Below are positions 9,286-17,403 of a stretch of 64,000 nt of DNA, piece by piece (position 1 is the stretch's first letter; every line of letters starts with the position of its first letter). The notes below the pieces were generated by a model. It had not been told where the DNA came from. It was given only the letters and a program-made list of their open reading frames with translations, and did no database searches. The stretch covers positions 3,428-67,427 of the forward strand of contig CBDUZW010000020.1 of assembly GCA_965371805.1 (NCBI GenBank), in the 5' to 3' direction. The stretch comes from JAOZTV01 sp965371805 (GTDB taxonomy: Bacteria; Acidobacteriota; Aminicenantia; UBA2199). A program made the position numbers and the translations under genes.

Positions 9286-10815
9286 ATGCTTGGAGAATTC
9301 AGAGCTGCGGAAACTAAATTTGAAGAAATTCAGAAACAGTATAGAGAGAAATTGATCAGTGCAGATCAATTTAAAACTAAAATAAAAAATCTTCAATTTA
9401 AGGATCATCTTGGAAGGCTGTGGAGTATGGGTGGACACAGCAGTAAATGGTATCTATATGAAAAAAAGAAATGGATAAAAAAAGATCCATATACAATATT
9501 TACATCCAGTCAATCTGAAATAAAAAATCTTAAAGAAAAACTATTTAAGAATTTATCTTTAAAAAATAGATATTCAAAACTGATACCATCTACAGCATTT
9601 TTAATTGGAATGAATTTAATTCCGATATTGGGGATTTTATTTTTTGACTGGCGTGTTGAAATATTAGTCTTTTTATACTGGGTGGAAAATGTATTTGTAG
9701 GTCTTCTTAATATATATAAAGTTAAAAAGGCTGAGGGCTCATTTCCTTCAGATATAAAGAGTACAGTCAGATGGGATAAATTAAAGCCTCCAGTATTGAA
9801 AAAAAAGGCTTCAAACCTTATGAGTACTATATATTTTGGTTTCACCTTTGTTCATGGTATATTTGTTCTTGTTTTTTTTGGTTTTCCCTATAAATCACTT
9901 GGAGAAGTTATAATAGCTGTAAGTCTATTGATCTCTCCCCATCTGTTTTCCCTTTTTTATCATTTTATATATCATAAGGAATATAAAATTATTAGTTATC
10001 AGGAATGCCTGATGGCACCTGTTCAGAGGATGGTGATACTTCACCTTGTGGTTATTTTTTATGGATTTTTACTGATGAATTACCAGTCAAAATCAATAAT
10101 CCCTGTTATATTTATGGTAATTTTAAAAACAATAATTGATGTCTGGAAACATGTAACCTCCCATTTGAAGTTTTACCCTAGAGGTATAAAATTAGAGAAT
10201 AAGGCAGTCAGTTTTTCTCCCAAAAATATTTTTAAAATACCCCTAATTATTTTTTCAATTTTACTTACAGGTTCAACATCAGTGCTTCTTATATCCAGAT
10301 ATGTCTCATTTGCATTAATGATAGTTGTTACTATAATTTTATTGATAGGTTTTGTTTTTATTTTAAAAAAATTTTTAAGCCATAAAGAAGACCAGAAAAA
10401 TGTCCGTTTTGAACTCACATCCGGCTGCGGGTTTATAAATAGCTGGTTTTCAGGTAGTATAAGCTTAAAACGTCAAAAAAACAATTTAGAGTGGGTAAGG
10501 TTAAAGCTTGAATGTATTGGCTCTGAAGTTGAATATAGAGACTATGGAGATGAAAAAAGTGTTGGGAGTAAACAGAAAACGGTTTGGGAAAAGTTAAAAC
10601 AGATACCTGATGGATTGCTGGAACATTCAGGTACTTTAAAGATTCCGGTTGAGTTCTGGCTGCCTGACAATCTTCCGCCTATGATTATCGGTAGAAATAT
10701 GGCAAATATTAAATGGACCTTAAGTATAAGAGTCAGAGCAGATTCAGATAAGAATTCCGAGAAAGAAAAAGAATACATATTCGATGATCTTCCAATATTT
10801 AAATTAAATAACTGA
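9286..10815 (+). CDS. DUF6498-type multi-pass membrane protein with N-terminal WYxxx domain and C-terminal beta domain
   Basis: 509 residues in three parts. Residues 1-70 form a soluble segment (DHLGRLWSMGGHSSKWYLYE, then a W and a DP turn), which resembles small ligand- or interaction modules placed before membrane segments. About residues 100-370 hold roughly eight hydrophobic helices. The first ones read NLIPILGILFFDWRVEI and FLYWVENVFVGLLNIYK, the DUF6498 signature as I recall it. The last ~130 residues are soluble and beta-rich (FELTSGCGFINSWFSGSISL to FKLNN), reminiscent of an arrestin-like sandwich. Function is unknown; no transporter motif is visible. A good promoter and ribosome site precede it. 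Confidence 0.6.
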   Translation: MLGEFRAAETKFEEIQKQYREKLISADQFKTKIKNLQFKDHLGRLWSMGGHSSKWYLYEKKKWIKKDPYTIFTSSQSEIKNLKEKLFKNLSLKNRYSKLIPSTAFLIGMNLIPILGILFFDWRVEILVFLYWVENVFVGLLNIYKVKKAEGSFPSDIKSTVRWDKLKPPVLKKKASNLMSTIYFGFTFVHGIFVLVFFGFPYKSLGEVIIAVSLLISPHLFSLFYHFIYHKEYKIISYQECLMAPVQRMVILHLVVIFYGFLLMNYQSKSIIPVIFMVILKTIIDVWKHVTSHLKFYPRGIKLENKAVSFSPKNIFKIPLIIFSILLTGSTSVLLISRYVSFALMIVVTIILLIGFVFILKKFLSHKEDQKNVRFELTSGCGFINSWFSGSISLKRQKNNLEWVRLKLECIGSEVEYRDYGDEKSVGSKQKTVWEKLKQIPDGLLEHSGTLKIPVEFWLPDNLPPMIIGRNMANIKWTLSIRVRADSDKNSEKEKEYIFDDLPIFKLNN

Positions 10816-10889
10816 TATTACTAAAAAAATAGAATATATCTTTTCTTTTACTTTTGATATGGTAAAATAAATTATAGGAGTTTTTACAG

Positions 10890-11465
10890 ATGGAAAATAA
10901 TGATATTGGGATTAGCAGAGAAAAGGCATTTGAATTACTGAAAGATCACATTAAGAATGAGAATACTATCAGGCATTGTCTGGCAACTGAAGTAGTCATG
11001 AGAAGCCTTGCAAATCATTTTGGTGAAGATGAAGAAATGTGGGGAATCACAGGATTATTACATGACCTTGATCTAGAACTTATTGGTGATAACCTGAAAA
11101 TTCATGGTTTAAAAACAGAAGAGATGCTCAATGAAGTAGGATTAAATCCAATTATTACAAGAGCAATAAGGATGCATAATGAAGAGGCATCAAAAGAAAA
11201 AAGAACTGAAAAATTCCATATTGCACTTGCTGCAGGTGAGACAATAACAGGACTTATAGTTGCAACTTCACTAGTTTATCCTGATAAAAAAATTAAAAGT
11301 GTTAAGTCTAAATCCATTGTAAAGCGGATGAAAGAAAAGGCATTTGCAGCCAGTGTTAACAGGGATATCATAAGGGAATGTGAAAATATAGACATTCCAT
11401 TAAGTGAATTTGCAAAACTCAGCCTTGAAGCTATGTGTACCATTGATGAAGAAATAGGCCTTTAA
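10890..11465 (+). CDS. HD-domain (HDIG-type) phosphohydrolase
   Basis: 191 residues. The metal ligands of the HD superfamily are visible: His29 (RHCLATE), His58-Asp59 (GLLHDLD), His72 and His96 (RMHNEE). Such stand-alone HDIG proteins hydrolyse phosphomonoesters or nucleotides; the substrate here cannot be read. The ATG follows a TAGGAG ribosome site. The next gene begins 25 bp downstream, so they may share a transcript, but their functions are not obviously linked. Confidence 0.8.
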   Translation: MENNDIGISREKAFELLKDHIKNENTIRHCLATEVVMRSLANHFGEDEEMWGITGLLHDLDLELIGDNLKIHGLKTEEMLNEVGLNPIITRAIRMHNEEASKEKRTEKFHIALAAGETITGLIVATSLVYPDKKIKSVKSKSIVKRMKEKAFAASVNRDIIRECENIDIPLSEFAKLSLEAMCTIDEEIGL

Positions 11466-11490
11466 GAAATCTATGTAAGGGGATTTAAAT

Positions 11491-12069
11491 ATGAAAAGAA
11501 TTATTATTATGGTTATGTTAATTGTTATTATTTCAATAACGGGATATTCGAAGGTTAATTTTTTTATTGATCTGGCTGCCAGTCAGTTAAAACCTGCAGA
11601 TACAAAGTATGCAGATATATATGGTACAGCAATTTTTTATCCGGAACTTATGACAGGTATCAAAGTTTTTAATGATCTCTTTATCTATGGAGGTTATGGA
11701 TTCATAAAATCACAGGGAGATATTATTGAGTCAGGTAATAGTGAAAATGCAACTTCAAAGCAAAGTTTTATTTCATTGGGTCTAGGATATGAATTTATGT
11801 CACAAAAAAAAATAAGCCTTAAACTATCAGGTGGAATTATGTTTGTTAATTATGAGGGGGAAACGTACCTTTCAGATACACTGATAGATAATGATAGTGG
11901 TAATAAAACAGGGTATAAATTTGATATTGGGATATTTTATAATTTTCCAAAATACTTTACTGTCAGTATTATTACTGGCTATTTTCATGCCCAGAACACA
12001 GAGGATTATTATAGAAAACTAAGTTATGGTGGACTGAAGGTAGGACTAGGATTAGGTGTTAGATTTTAA
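11491..12069 (+). CDS. Small outer-membrane-type beta-barrel protein
   Basis: 192 residues with an N-terminal signal peptide (MKRIIIMVMLIVIISITGYS) and a mature part of alternating hydrophobic strands with many Gly and aromatic residues (YGGYGFIK, SFISLGLGYEF, YGGLKVGLGLGVRF). It ends in Phe preceded by a strand, the C-terminal signature of BAM-inserted outer-membrane proteins. The size fits an eight-strand OmpA/OmpX-like barrel. No specific family recognised. Ribosome site AAGGGGA precedes the ATG. Confidence 0.6.
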   Translation: MKRIIIMVMLIVIISITGYSKVNFFIDLAASQLKPADTKYADIYGTAIFYPELMTGIKVFNDLFIYGGYGFIKSQGDIIESGNSENATSKQSFISLGLGYEFMSQKKISLKLSGGIMFVNYEGETYLSDTLIDNDSGNKTGYKFDIGIFYNFPKYFTVSIITGYFHAQNTEDYYRKLSYGGLKVGLGLGVRF

Positions 12070-12086
12070 GATGTATAGATTTCTAC

Positions 12087-12115
12087 TTTACAAAACATTC
12101 TATATTTGATATAAA
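12087..12115 (+). promoter_or_regulatory. Promoter placing +1 at or near the start codon of the LuxR-type gene
   Basis: TTTACA (12087-12092), a 17-bp spacer and TATAAA (12110-12115). The ATG is at 12124 and has no ribosome site, so the transcript would begin at about the start codon. Confidence 0.5.
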
Positions 12116-12123
12116 ATATAATA

Positions 12124-13029
12124 ATGGACTTAATAAACATTCTTTTATATATTATGATTCTTTTGATTGGAAGTTTTGCAGTTATAAGTTCCTCTGGATT
12201 TATAAAAAGTTATAAATTTCCTTCCTTATCTAATTATTTTCATTTTATAATCTCCTTCAATATTGTTGGATTGATATTTTTTATTCTAAATAGATTTTTT
12301 GGGGGGGACTTATGTAAAAGTATCCTCATTATGTTTCCGCTGTTCATTATTACCCTTTATTTTTTTATTTCTTTTATCCTCTCTTTTGTTAAAAAGAAGT
12401 ATTCATCATCAATAAAGGTATCATTCTTCTCCATATCAGCCATATTGTTTATAGGTTTTGCATTACTTTATAATAATACTTTAAAAAATATAGCAGAAAA
12501 AAAACTAATGAATTTATATTTGAATTTTTTAATTCTACTTATAATAATAATTATACTATTTCTACTTATTTATGTTTTTACACGTGGAATAAAAGAACTG
12601 GATAAAAAACGTATAAAGGCTGCAAAAAATATAACATTAACATACTGTATTCTACTGTTAGTTTTATTCATATCATTTCTCTTCGAATTAGATCCTCAGA
12701 TGTCCACTATAATTATAGTTTTGTTCTTCTTAATAAATGTTTATCCAATTCTGTATTTAAAAAACTTTCTAAATATGAATTATATTGATCATCTTTTAAT
12801 AAATGAAAAAAGCATAGATTTTGAGAGTTTTTTTGAAAAATATAAAATATCAGATAGAGAAAAAGAGATTCTAAAATTATTAGTTCAAGGGAAATCCAAT
12901 AAAGATATTGAAGATATATTGTTTATCTCACTAAAAACTGTTAAGAATCATATATACAATATCTATAAAAAAGCTTCTGTTAAAAGCAGAATTCAATTAG
13001 TAAATATAGTTACAAAATATAAGAAATAA
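12124..13029 (+). CDS. Membrane-anchored LuxR-type (GerE) transcriptional regulator
   Basis: 301 residues. About 1-225 form seven or so hydrophobic helices separated by short Lys-rich loops. The C-terminal 65 residues are a LuxR/GerE helix-turn-helix: DREKEILKLLVQGKSNKDI, then FISLKTVKNHIYNIYKK. The usual E-I-L-L-x-G-x-S-N-K-x-I and T-V-K-x-H pattern is complete. This resembles membrane-bound LuxR regulators that respond to envelope or small-molecule signals. There is no receiver domain. No Shine-Dalgarno precedes the ATG; the promoter sits directly in front of it. The stop is 6 bp from the convergent flagellin stop. Confidence 0.75.
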   Translation: MDLINILLYIMILLIGSFAVISSSGFIKSYKFPSLSNYFHFIISFNIVGLIFFILNRFFGGDLCKSILIMFPLFIITLYFFISFILSFVKKKYSSSIKVSFFSISAILFIGFALLYNNTLKNIAEKKLMNLYLNFLILLIIIIILFLLIYVFTRGIKELDKKRIKAAKNITLTYCILLLVLFISFLFELDPQMSTIIIVLFFLINVYPILYLKNFLNMNYIDHLLINEKSIDFESFFEKYKISDREKEILKLLVQGKSNKDIEDILFISLKTVKNHIYNIYKKASVKSRIQLVNIVTKYKK

Positions 13030-13035
13030 AACCCC

Positions 13036-13878
13036 TTACTTAAAAAGTGATAAAATCATTGCAGATGAGACGTTAGCCTGAGCAATTGTAGCCATGCTGG
13101 ATTCAAGAAGTATTTTATTACTGGTGAACTTTCCAAATTCTTCAGCCATATTTGTATCTCTAATTGCAGATTCAGCAGCTAATAAATTTTGGCTTTGAAC
13201 CTGTATAATACCAATAGAATTTTCCAGCCTATTGCTTTGAGCTCCAATTGTACCCCGCCATTCTGATACCTTTTTTATGGCATTCTGCAATTGTGATAGT
13301 GATTGTTTTGCATCTGCAACTGTACTGAGGCTTGTATTTGAAAGCCCCATTGCTTCAGTTCCTGCACCTTCAGCTCCACCAATAGAGAGGTTTATCGATG
13401 ATTCAATGTGTGTGTCGCCGACAAAAAGTTCTTTCTTTACAGGGGCATCAGGGGAGAATAATAACTCTCCTTTGAAATGTGTAGTATCAACTACTCTGTC
13501 AATTTCTTTCATAATCTCCTGATATTCCATGTTGACTATATCTCTTTCTGTATCTCCAATAGTTTCTGAAGCCGCTTGGGTTGCAAGGGTAGTTGCCCGG
13601 TTTAACATGTCTCCCATTCTGGAAAATGCGCCGTCTGCGATTTGGGCAATGCCTAATCCATCATTTGCATTCCTTGTTGCCTGGGATAAAGCGCTATAGT
13701 CTGCTCTAAGCCCATTTGCTATCATTAATCCGGCAGCATCATCACCTGCATTAGTTATGCGTGTGCCGGAGGAGAGGTGTCCTAAATTACTACTTAATTT
13801 ATTTCTTGCAAATACGGAATTTCTTTGTGCATTTGCAGAACTAAAATTGTTCAAAATTGAAAAAGCTTGTCCCGCCAT
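13036..13878 (-). CDS. fliC: Flagellin
   Basis: 280 residues, a short flagellin with both conserved terminal domains and a small central region. The N-terminus carries NSVFARNKLSSNLGHLSSG, then RITNAGDDAAGLMIANGL and a DGLGIAQIADGA helix. The C-terminus has GAQSNRLENSI, then ESAIRDTNMAEE and the final SSAMILSLFK instead of the usual ..LL. The middle (about residues 145-185) is only a short linker, so the surface domains are nearly absent. The protein would be exported by the flagellar type III system and polymerise into the filament. Strong ribosome site AAAGGAGGT. It stands alone, with no other flagellar genes in the window. Confidence 0.95.
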   Translation of the reverse strand: MAGQAFSILNNFSSANAQRNSVFARNKLSSNLGHLSSGTRITNAGDDAAGLMIANGLRADYSALSQATRNANDGLGIAQIADGAFSRMGDMLNRATTLATQAASETIGDTERDIVNMEYQEIMKEIDRVVDTTHFKGELLFSPDAPVKKELFVGDTHIESSINLSIGGAEGAGTEAMGLSNTSLSTVADAKQSLSQLQNAIKKVSEWRGTIGAQSNRLENSIGIIQVQSQNLLAAESAIRDTNMAEEFGKFTSNKILLESSMATIAQANVSSAMILSLFK

Positions 13879-13892
13879 GTATTACCTCCTTT

Positions 13893-13906
13893 TATACTAT
13901 AGTATA
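13893..13906. promoter_or_regulatory. 14-bp perfect palindrome over the flagellin -10 box
   Basis: TATACTATAGTATA is self-complementary and overlaps the predicted -10 element of the flagellin promoter. It may bind a symmetric regulator. AT-rich palindromes can also arise by chance. Confidence 0.4.
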
Positions 13907-13924
13907 TGTTCATGGTTTTTTCAA
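13896..13924 (-). promoter_or_regulatory. Candidate promoter of the flagellin gene
   Basis: On the minus strand: TTGAAA (13919-13924), a 17-bp spacer and TATAGT (13896-13901). It looks like a sigma-70 promoter rather than the TAAA-N15-GCCGATAA sigma-28 type that usually drives flagellin, which I do not find here. Confidence 0.45.
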
Positions 13925-13962
13925 CAAAAATGTGAATCTGTATATTTAATTAGATCTATTTA

Positions 13963-13991
13963 TTGACAGAAGATTAAAAATAGTTTATAAA
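13963..13991 (+). promoter_or_regulatory. Promoter of the Rrf2-family regulator
   Basis: TTGACA (13963-13968) and, after 16 or 17 bp, TTATAA/TATAAA (13985-13991). The operator at 13991-14010 lies over the expected transcription start, as in autorepression. Confidence 0.6.
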
Positions 13992-14010
13992 GGTAACCTG
14001 TGAGGTTACA
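13991..14010. promoter_or_regulatory. Inferred Rrf2-regulator operator, copy 1
   Basis: GTAACC-TGTGA-GGTTAC inverted repeat inside AGGTAACC...AGGTTAC. The same pattern (14 of 20 bases) recurs at 14471-14490 in front of nifS. Both lie just downstream of a -10 box. Confidence 0.6.
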
Positions 14011-14016
14011 TATAAT

Positions 14017-14421
14017 TTGAAAATATCAGCAAAATTAAGATATATTGTAAGGACTCTTTGTGAAATAGGGGAAACAGAACTTACTCCTACTTCTTTGTCA
14101 AAAATAGAAGAGAAACAAAAAATTTCTAAAAAATATTTAAAGCAACTATTGCAGCCATTAGAAAAACTTTCAATTATTGGAAGTATAAGAGGTAAAAATG
14201 GTGGATACTATTTAAAGAAAAAATTAGACAAAATAAAATTATACGATATTGTCATAGCCCTGAATATAAATATAAATATTGCACCCTGTAATACTGACAG
14301 TTCTTGTGACTTTGCAAGAATGAATATTTGTGGTTCTCAGGATAAATGGGGCGAATTGCAAAACCTAATTATAAAATTTTATAAAGAAACCTATCTTTCA
14401 GACTTTAAAGATAGTAAATAG
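14017..14421 (+). CDS. Rrf2-family Fe-S transcriptional regulator (IscR-like)
   Basis: 134 residues starting at TTG (AAATATC follows). The N-terminal winged helix-turn-helix is typical of Rrf2: LRYIVRTLCEIGE, then SKKYLKQLLQPLEKLSII and SIRGKNGGYYL. Three cysteines, Cys91, Cys97 and Cys105 (CX5CX7C), sit where IscR/NsrR bind a [2Fe-2S] or related cluster. So it probably senses Fe-S or redox status and represses the nifS-nifU-permease operon that follows. The promoter and operator in front of it imply autoregulation. The start is less certain because TTG is used and the ribosome site (GAGG, 14002-14005) overlaps the operator. Confidence 0.85.
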   Translation: MKISAKLRYIVRTLCEIGETELTPTSLSKIEEKQKISKKYLKQLLQPLEKLSIIGSIRGKNGGYYLKKKLDKIKLYDIVIALNININIAPCNTDSSCDFARMNICGSQDKWGELQNLIIKFYKETYLSDFKDSK

Positions 14422-14434
14422 TTAAGAATTTGTA

Positions 14435-14464
14435 TTGACTAAATTCAAAAAAAAATGTTATAAT
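14435..14464 (+). promoter_or_regulatory. Promoter of the nifS-nifU-permease operon
   Basis: TTGACT (14435-14440), an 18-bp spacer and TATAAT (14459-14464), with the operator repeat starting 7 bp further on. Confidence 0.65.
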
Positions 14465-14470
14465 GGGAAT

Positions 14471-14490
14471 AGGTAATTCATAAGGTTACC
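14471..14490. promoter_or_regulatory. Inferred Rrf2-regulator operator, copy 2
   Basis: GGTAA-TTCATAA-GGTTACC; shares AGGTAA and AGGTTAC with copy 1 at identical spacing. It overlaps the predicted +1 of the nifS operon. Confidence 0.6.
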
Positions 14491-14521
14491 TATGCTGAAT
14501 TGATATTGTTCTGGAGGAAAA

Positions 14522-15688
14522 ATGGAATTAAGCAACTATTTTGATTATAATGCAACAACGCCTACTGATAAGAGGGTTTTTGAAGTGATGAAACCTTTTT
14601 ATAATGACAATTTTCATAACCCATCATCTTTTTATAGAGGTGCAGGGATAGTTGCTAATGAAATTGATATTGCAAGAGAGAGGGTTGCAAAGCTTCTTAA
14701 TTGCAGTAATGATGAGATTTTTTTTACAGGAAGTGGTACTGAGTCTGATAATCTTGCAATAATTGGTGCAGCAAGAAAATTAGTAAAAAAAGGTAATCAT
14801 ATAATTACCTCAAATATTGAACATCCTGCTGTTCTTGAATCCTGTAAATATTTAGAAAAGAATGGCTTTGAGATTACTTATCTTTCTGTAGATAAAGATG
14901 GTGTAATTAATATAGAAGAATTGAAAAATGAGATAAGAAAAACCACGATTCTTGTAACAATTATGTTTGCAAATAATGAAATTGGCTCTATTCAGCCTAT
15001 TAAAGAGATTGCTTCTATCGCTAGAGAACTGAATATTCTCTTTCATACAGATGCTGTTCAGGCAATAGGAAAACTAAAAGTCGATGTTAGAGATTTAGGG
15101 ATTGATATGCTTAGTCTTTCATCTCATAAGATTTATGGAGTGAAAGGAATTGGTGTTCTTTATAAGAGAAAGGGTGTAAAAATTGATCCAATTTCATTTG
15201 GTGGAGGTCAGGAAAAGGGCCTTCGAGGCGGAACAGAGAATGTTGCCGGTATAGTTGCAACAGGATTAGCCGCTGAAATTGCAATGAATGAAATGGAAGA
15301 AGAAAAAAAAAGATTGAGTCCATTAAGAGAAAAAATAATAGATGAATTATTTAAAAATATACCTGACTTGATATTAAATAGCAGTGCAAAAGAGTGTCTT
15401 TATAATACTGTTAATATATCAATAAAACATATTGAAGGAGAAGCAGTTCTGGCACTTCTTGATGGGCATGGGCTTGCTTTTTCATCAGGTTCTGCTTGTT
15501 CATCTAAATCTTTAGATCCATCTCATGTTCTTCTTGCTATTGGTTTAGAACATGCTGAGGCGCATGGCAGTTTAAGAATAAGCCTTGGAAAATACACTAC
15601 TGAAGAGGGGGTTGATAAACTTATAAGCGTATTACCTCCTGTTGTAGAGAGACTCAGGAGCATGTCTCCATTTTGGAATAAAAAATAA
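14522..15688 (+). CDS. nifS: Cysteine desulfurase (NifS/IscS type)
   Basis: 388 residues. It takes sulfur from cysteine, leaving alanine, and passes a persulfide to the scaffold protein. Visible elements are FDYNATTPTD at the start, His101 (NIEHPAVLES), the PLP lysine Lys203 in SLSSHKIYG, the FGGGQEKGLRGGTEN loop, and the catalytic Cys326 in SSGSACSSKSLDPSH on the long flexible loop of group I enzymes. Length is normal. Ribosome site CTGGAGG precedes the ATG. The downstream scaffold gene is 23 bp away, and the operon is preceded by an Rrf2 regulator with a shared operator motif. Confidence 0.95.
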   Translation: MELSNYFDYNATTPTDKRVFEVMKPFYNDNFHNPSSFYRGAGIVANEIDIARERVAKLLNCSNDEIFFTGSGTESDNLAIIGAARKLVKKGNHIITSNIEHPAVLESCKYLEKNGFEITYLSVDKDGVINIEELKNEIRKTTILVTIMFANNEIGSIQPIKEIASIARELNILFHTDAVQAIGKLKVDVRDLGIDMLSLSSHKIYGVKGIGVLYKRKGVKIDPISFGGGQEKGLRGGTENVAGIVATGLAAEIAMNEMEEEKKRLSPLREKIIDELFKNIPDLILNSSAKECLYNTVNISIKHIEGEAVLALLDGHGLAFSSGSACSSKSLDPSHVLLAIGLEHAEAHGSLRISLGKYTTEEGVDKLISVLPPVVERLRSMSPFWNKK

Positions 15689-15711
15689 TTAAAATTATTA
15701 GGAGTTAAAAT

Positions 15712-16083
15712 ATGAGATATAGTGCAAAAGTAATGGAACATTTTCAGAACACAAAGAATTATGGAAAAATAGAAAACCCTGATGGAATCGGAAAAGTTGG
15801 GAACACGAAATGCGGCGATGTCATGTGGATATATTTGAAAATTGAGAAGGATACGATAATAGATGCAAAATTTGAAACATTTGGCTGTGTTGCTGCAATT
15901 GCAACAAGTTCAATGGCTGTTGATATGATAAAAGGGATAAAGATTAATGACGCTCTCGATATATCCAACAAAGCTGTTACGGAAGCACTTGATGGTCTTC
16001 CAAAAGAGAAACATCATTGTTCAGTTCTTGCTGAAGAAGGAATACAGGCAGCAATAAATGATTATAAGGAAAAAAATAAATAG
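15712..16083 (+). CDS. nifU: IscU/NifU-like Fe-S scaffold protein
   Basis: 123 residues, the single-domain IscU form. The three cluster ligands are present: Cys34 (NTKCGDVMW with Asp36), Cys59 (FGCVAAIATSS) and Cys103 (HHCSVLAEE), with His102 beside the last. It builds a transient [2Fe-2S]/[4Fe-4S] cluster from sulfur delivered by the upstream desulfurase. The C-terminal Nfu domain of nitrogen-fixation NifU is absent, so it is IscU-like despite the NifU-type sequence. Its TAG stop overlaps the GTG start of the permease by one base. Confidence 0.93.
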   Translation: MRYSAKVMEHFQNTKNYGKIENPDGIGKVGNTKCGDVMWIYLKIEKDTIIDAKFETFGCVAAIATSSMAVDMIKGIKINDALDISNKAVTEALDGLPKEKHHCSVLAEEGIQAAINDYKEKNK

Positions 16084-17300
16084 TGCAGGATTTATTATTA
16101 AATTTTTTTAAGGAAACTATTAATCTCTTTGTAGAGATGAGTCCCTATTTAATTTTAGGGTTTTTCTTTACAGGTTTACTCCATATATTTATAAGTGAAA
16201 CGTATATAAAAAAACATTTTGCAAATGATGGTTTTAGTTCAATATTTAAAGCGGCAATTTTTGGTGTGCCCTTACCTGTTTGTTCATGTGGTGTTATTCC
16301 TATTGCAGAGTCAATTAGAAAGGATGGTGCTTCAAAAAGTTCTACAATGGCATTTCTGGTATCAACACCTTCAAGTGGAGTAGATTCAATATTTGCTACA
16401 TATGCGCTTCTAGGACCTTTTTATGCAGTAATAAGACCTATAGCATCTTTAATTTCCGGAATTGTTATCGGAATTGTCACTTTTTTTTCTGAAAATGGTA
16501 ATAATGAAAAAGATGAACATATTGCAAAAAAAAATGTAAAAATAATTCCAAGGAAAAGAACGATAAAAGACGGAATTAAATATGGATTTAAGGTTATACC
16601 CTCTGATATAGCGAAATGGTTGATAATTGGTGTTATTATTGGCGGCTTGATTTCAGCCTTAGTACCCGAAGATTTTGGGACAAGATATCTTGGAAGTCCT
16701 ATTTTAAGCTATTTAATAATATTGCTTGTATCAATTCCTATTTATGTCTGTGCTACCGGTTCGATTCCAATAGCAGTTTCACTGCTGGCAAAAGGAGTAT
16801 TGCCGGGAGTGGCATTAGCTTTTTTAATTGCAGGGCCTGCAACAAATACTGTTACAATATCCTTTGTCCTAAAAAGAATGGGAAAGAAAATTGCTTTTTT
16901 ATATATTATATCGATAATGATTATTTCATTTGTTTTTGGGATATTATTTGATTTATTAATTTCCATTAACAATATTAATATAAATGCAATATTTAATCAT
17001 GATCATAATGGATTAGGTTTTATAAAAATTTTCTCGGGAATTCTTTTACTCTTAATTCTAATAAATAGTAAATATGATATTTGGAGATTTAAAATGAAAA
17101 ATGATACGTACTCAATCAAAGTTCCAGATATGACTTGTCAGCATTGTAAAATGAAAATTGAAGGTGTTGTTAAGAATATTGAAGGAATAAATAAATTCAG
17201 TATTGATTTAAAGAATAAAGAAGTTCTGGTAGATACTGATACAGTAGAAAAAAATAAAATAGTAGAAAAAATAAAAGAAGCGGGATATAATCCGGAATAA
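16083..17300 (+). CDS. SO_0444-family metal efflux permease with C-terminal HMA domain
   Basis: 405 residues, GTG start overlapping the nifU stop. About 8-10 membrane helices carry the permease motifs PLPVCSCGVIP, VSTPSSGVDSI, CATGSIPIA and AGPATNTVT. The last 65 residues form a heavy-metal-associated domain with MTCQHCKMKIE. The family (DUF318 permeases, SO_0444-type Cu/Zn or arsenical exporters) moves soft metals or metalloids out of the cell. Linkage to nifS-nifU under an Fe-S regulator suggests the job of protecting Fe-S assembly from thiophilic metals, or of moving a sulfur-ligated species. Substrate is not readable. Confidence 0.82.
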   Translation: MQDLLLNFFKETINLFVEMSPYLILGFFFTGLLHIFISETYIKKHFANDGFSSIFKAAIFGVPLPVCSCGVIPIAESIRKDGASKSSTMAFLVSTPSSGVDSIFATYALLGPFYAVIRPIASLISGIVIGIVTFFSENGNNEKDEHIAKKNVKIIPRKRTIKDGIKYGFKVIPSDIAKWLIIGVIIGGLISALVPEDFGTRYLGSPILSYLIILLVSIPIYVCATGSIPIAVSLLAKGVLPGVALAFLIAGPATNTVTISFVLKRMGKKIAFLYIISIMIISFVFGILFDLLISINNININAIFNHDHNGLGFIKIFSGILLLLILINSKYDIWRFKMKNDTYSIKVPDMTCQHCKMKIEGVVKNIEGINKFSIDLKNKEVLVDTDTVEKNKIVEKIKEAGYNPE

Positions 17301-17372
17301 TACAAATAGACTAACTGAACTGAGTAATTATAAGTTATTTATTAATCATAATGATTCAACTTAATAAAATAC

Positions 17373-17401
17373 TGGACATTGTTTTTATTATTATATATAA
17401 T
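17373..17401 (+). promoter_or_regulatory. Promoter abutting the start of the zinc-ribbon gene
   Basis: TGGACA (17373-17378), a 17-bp spacer and TATAAT (17396-17401). ATG codons follow at 17404 and 17407 with no ribosome site, so the mRNA is probably leaderless from the second ATG. Confidence 0.6.
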
Positions 17402-17403
17402 TT

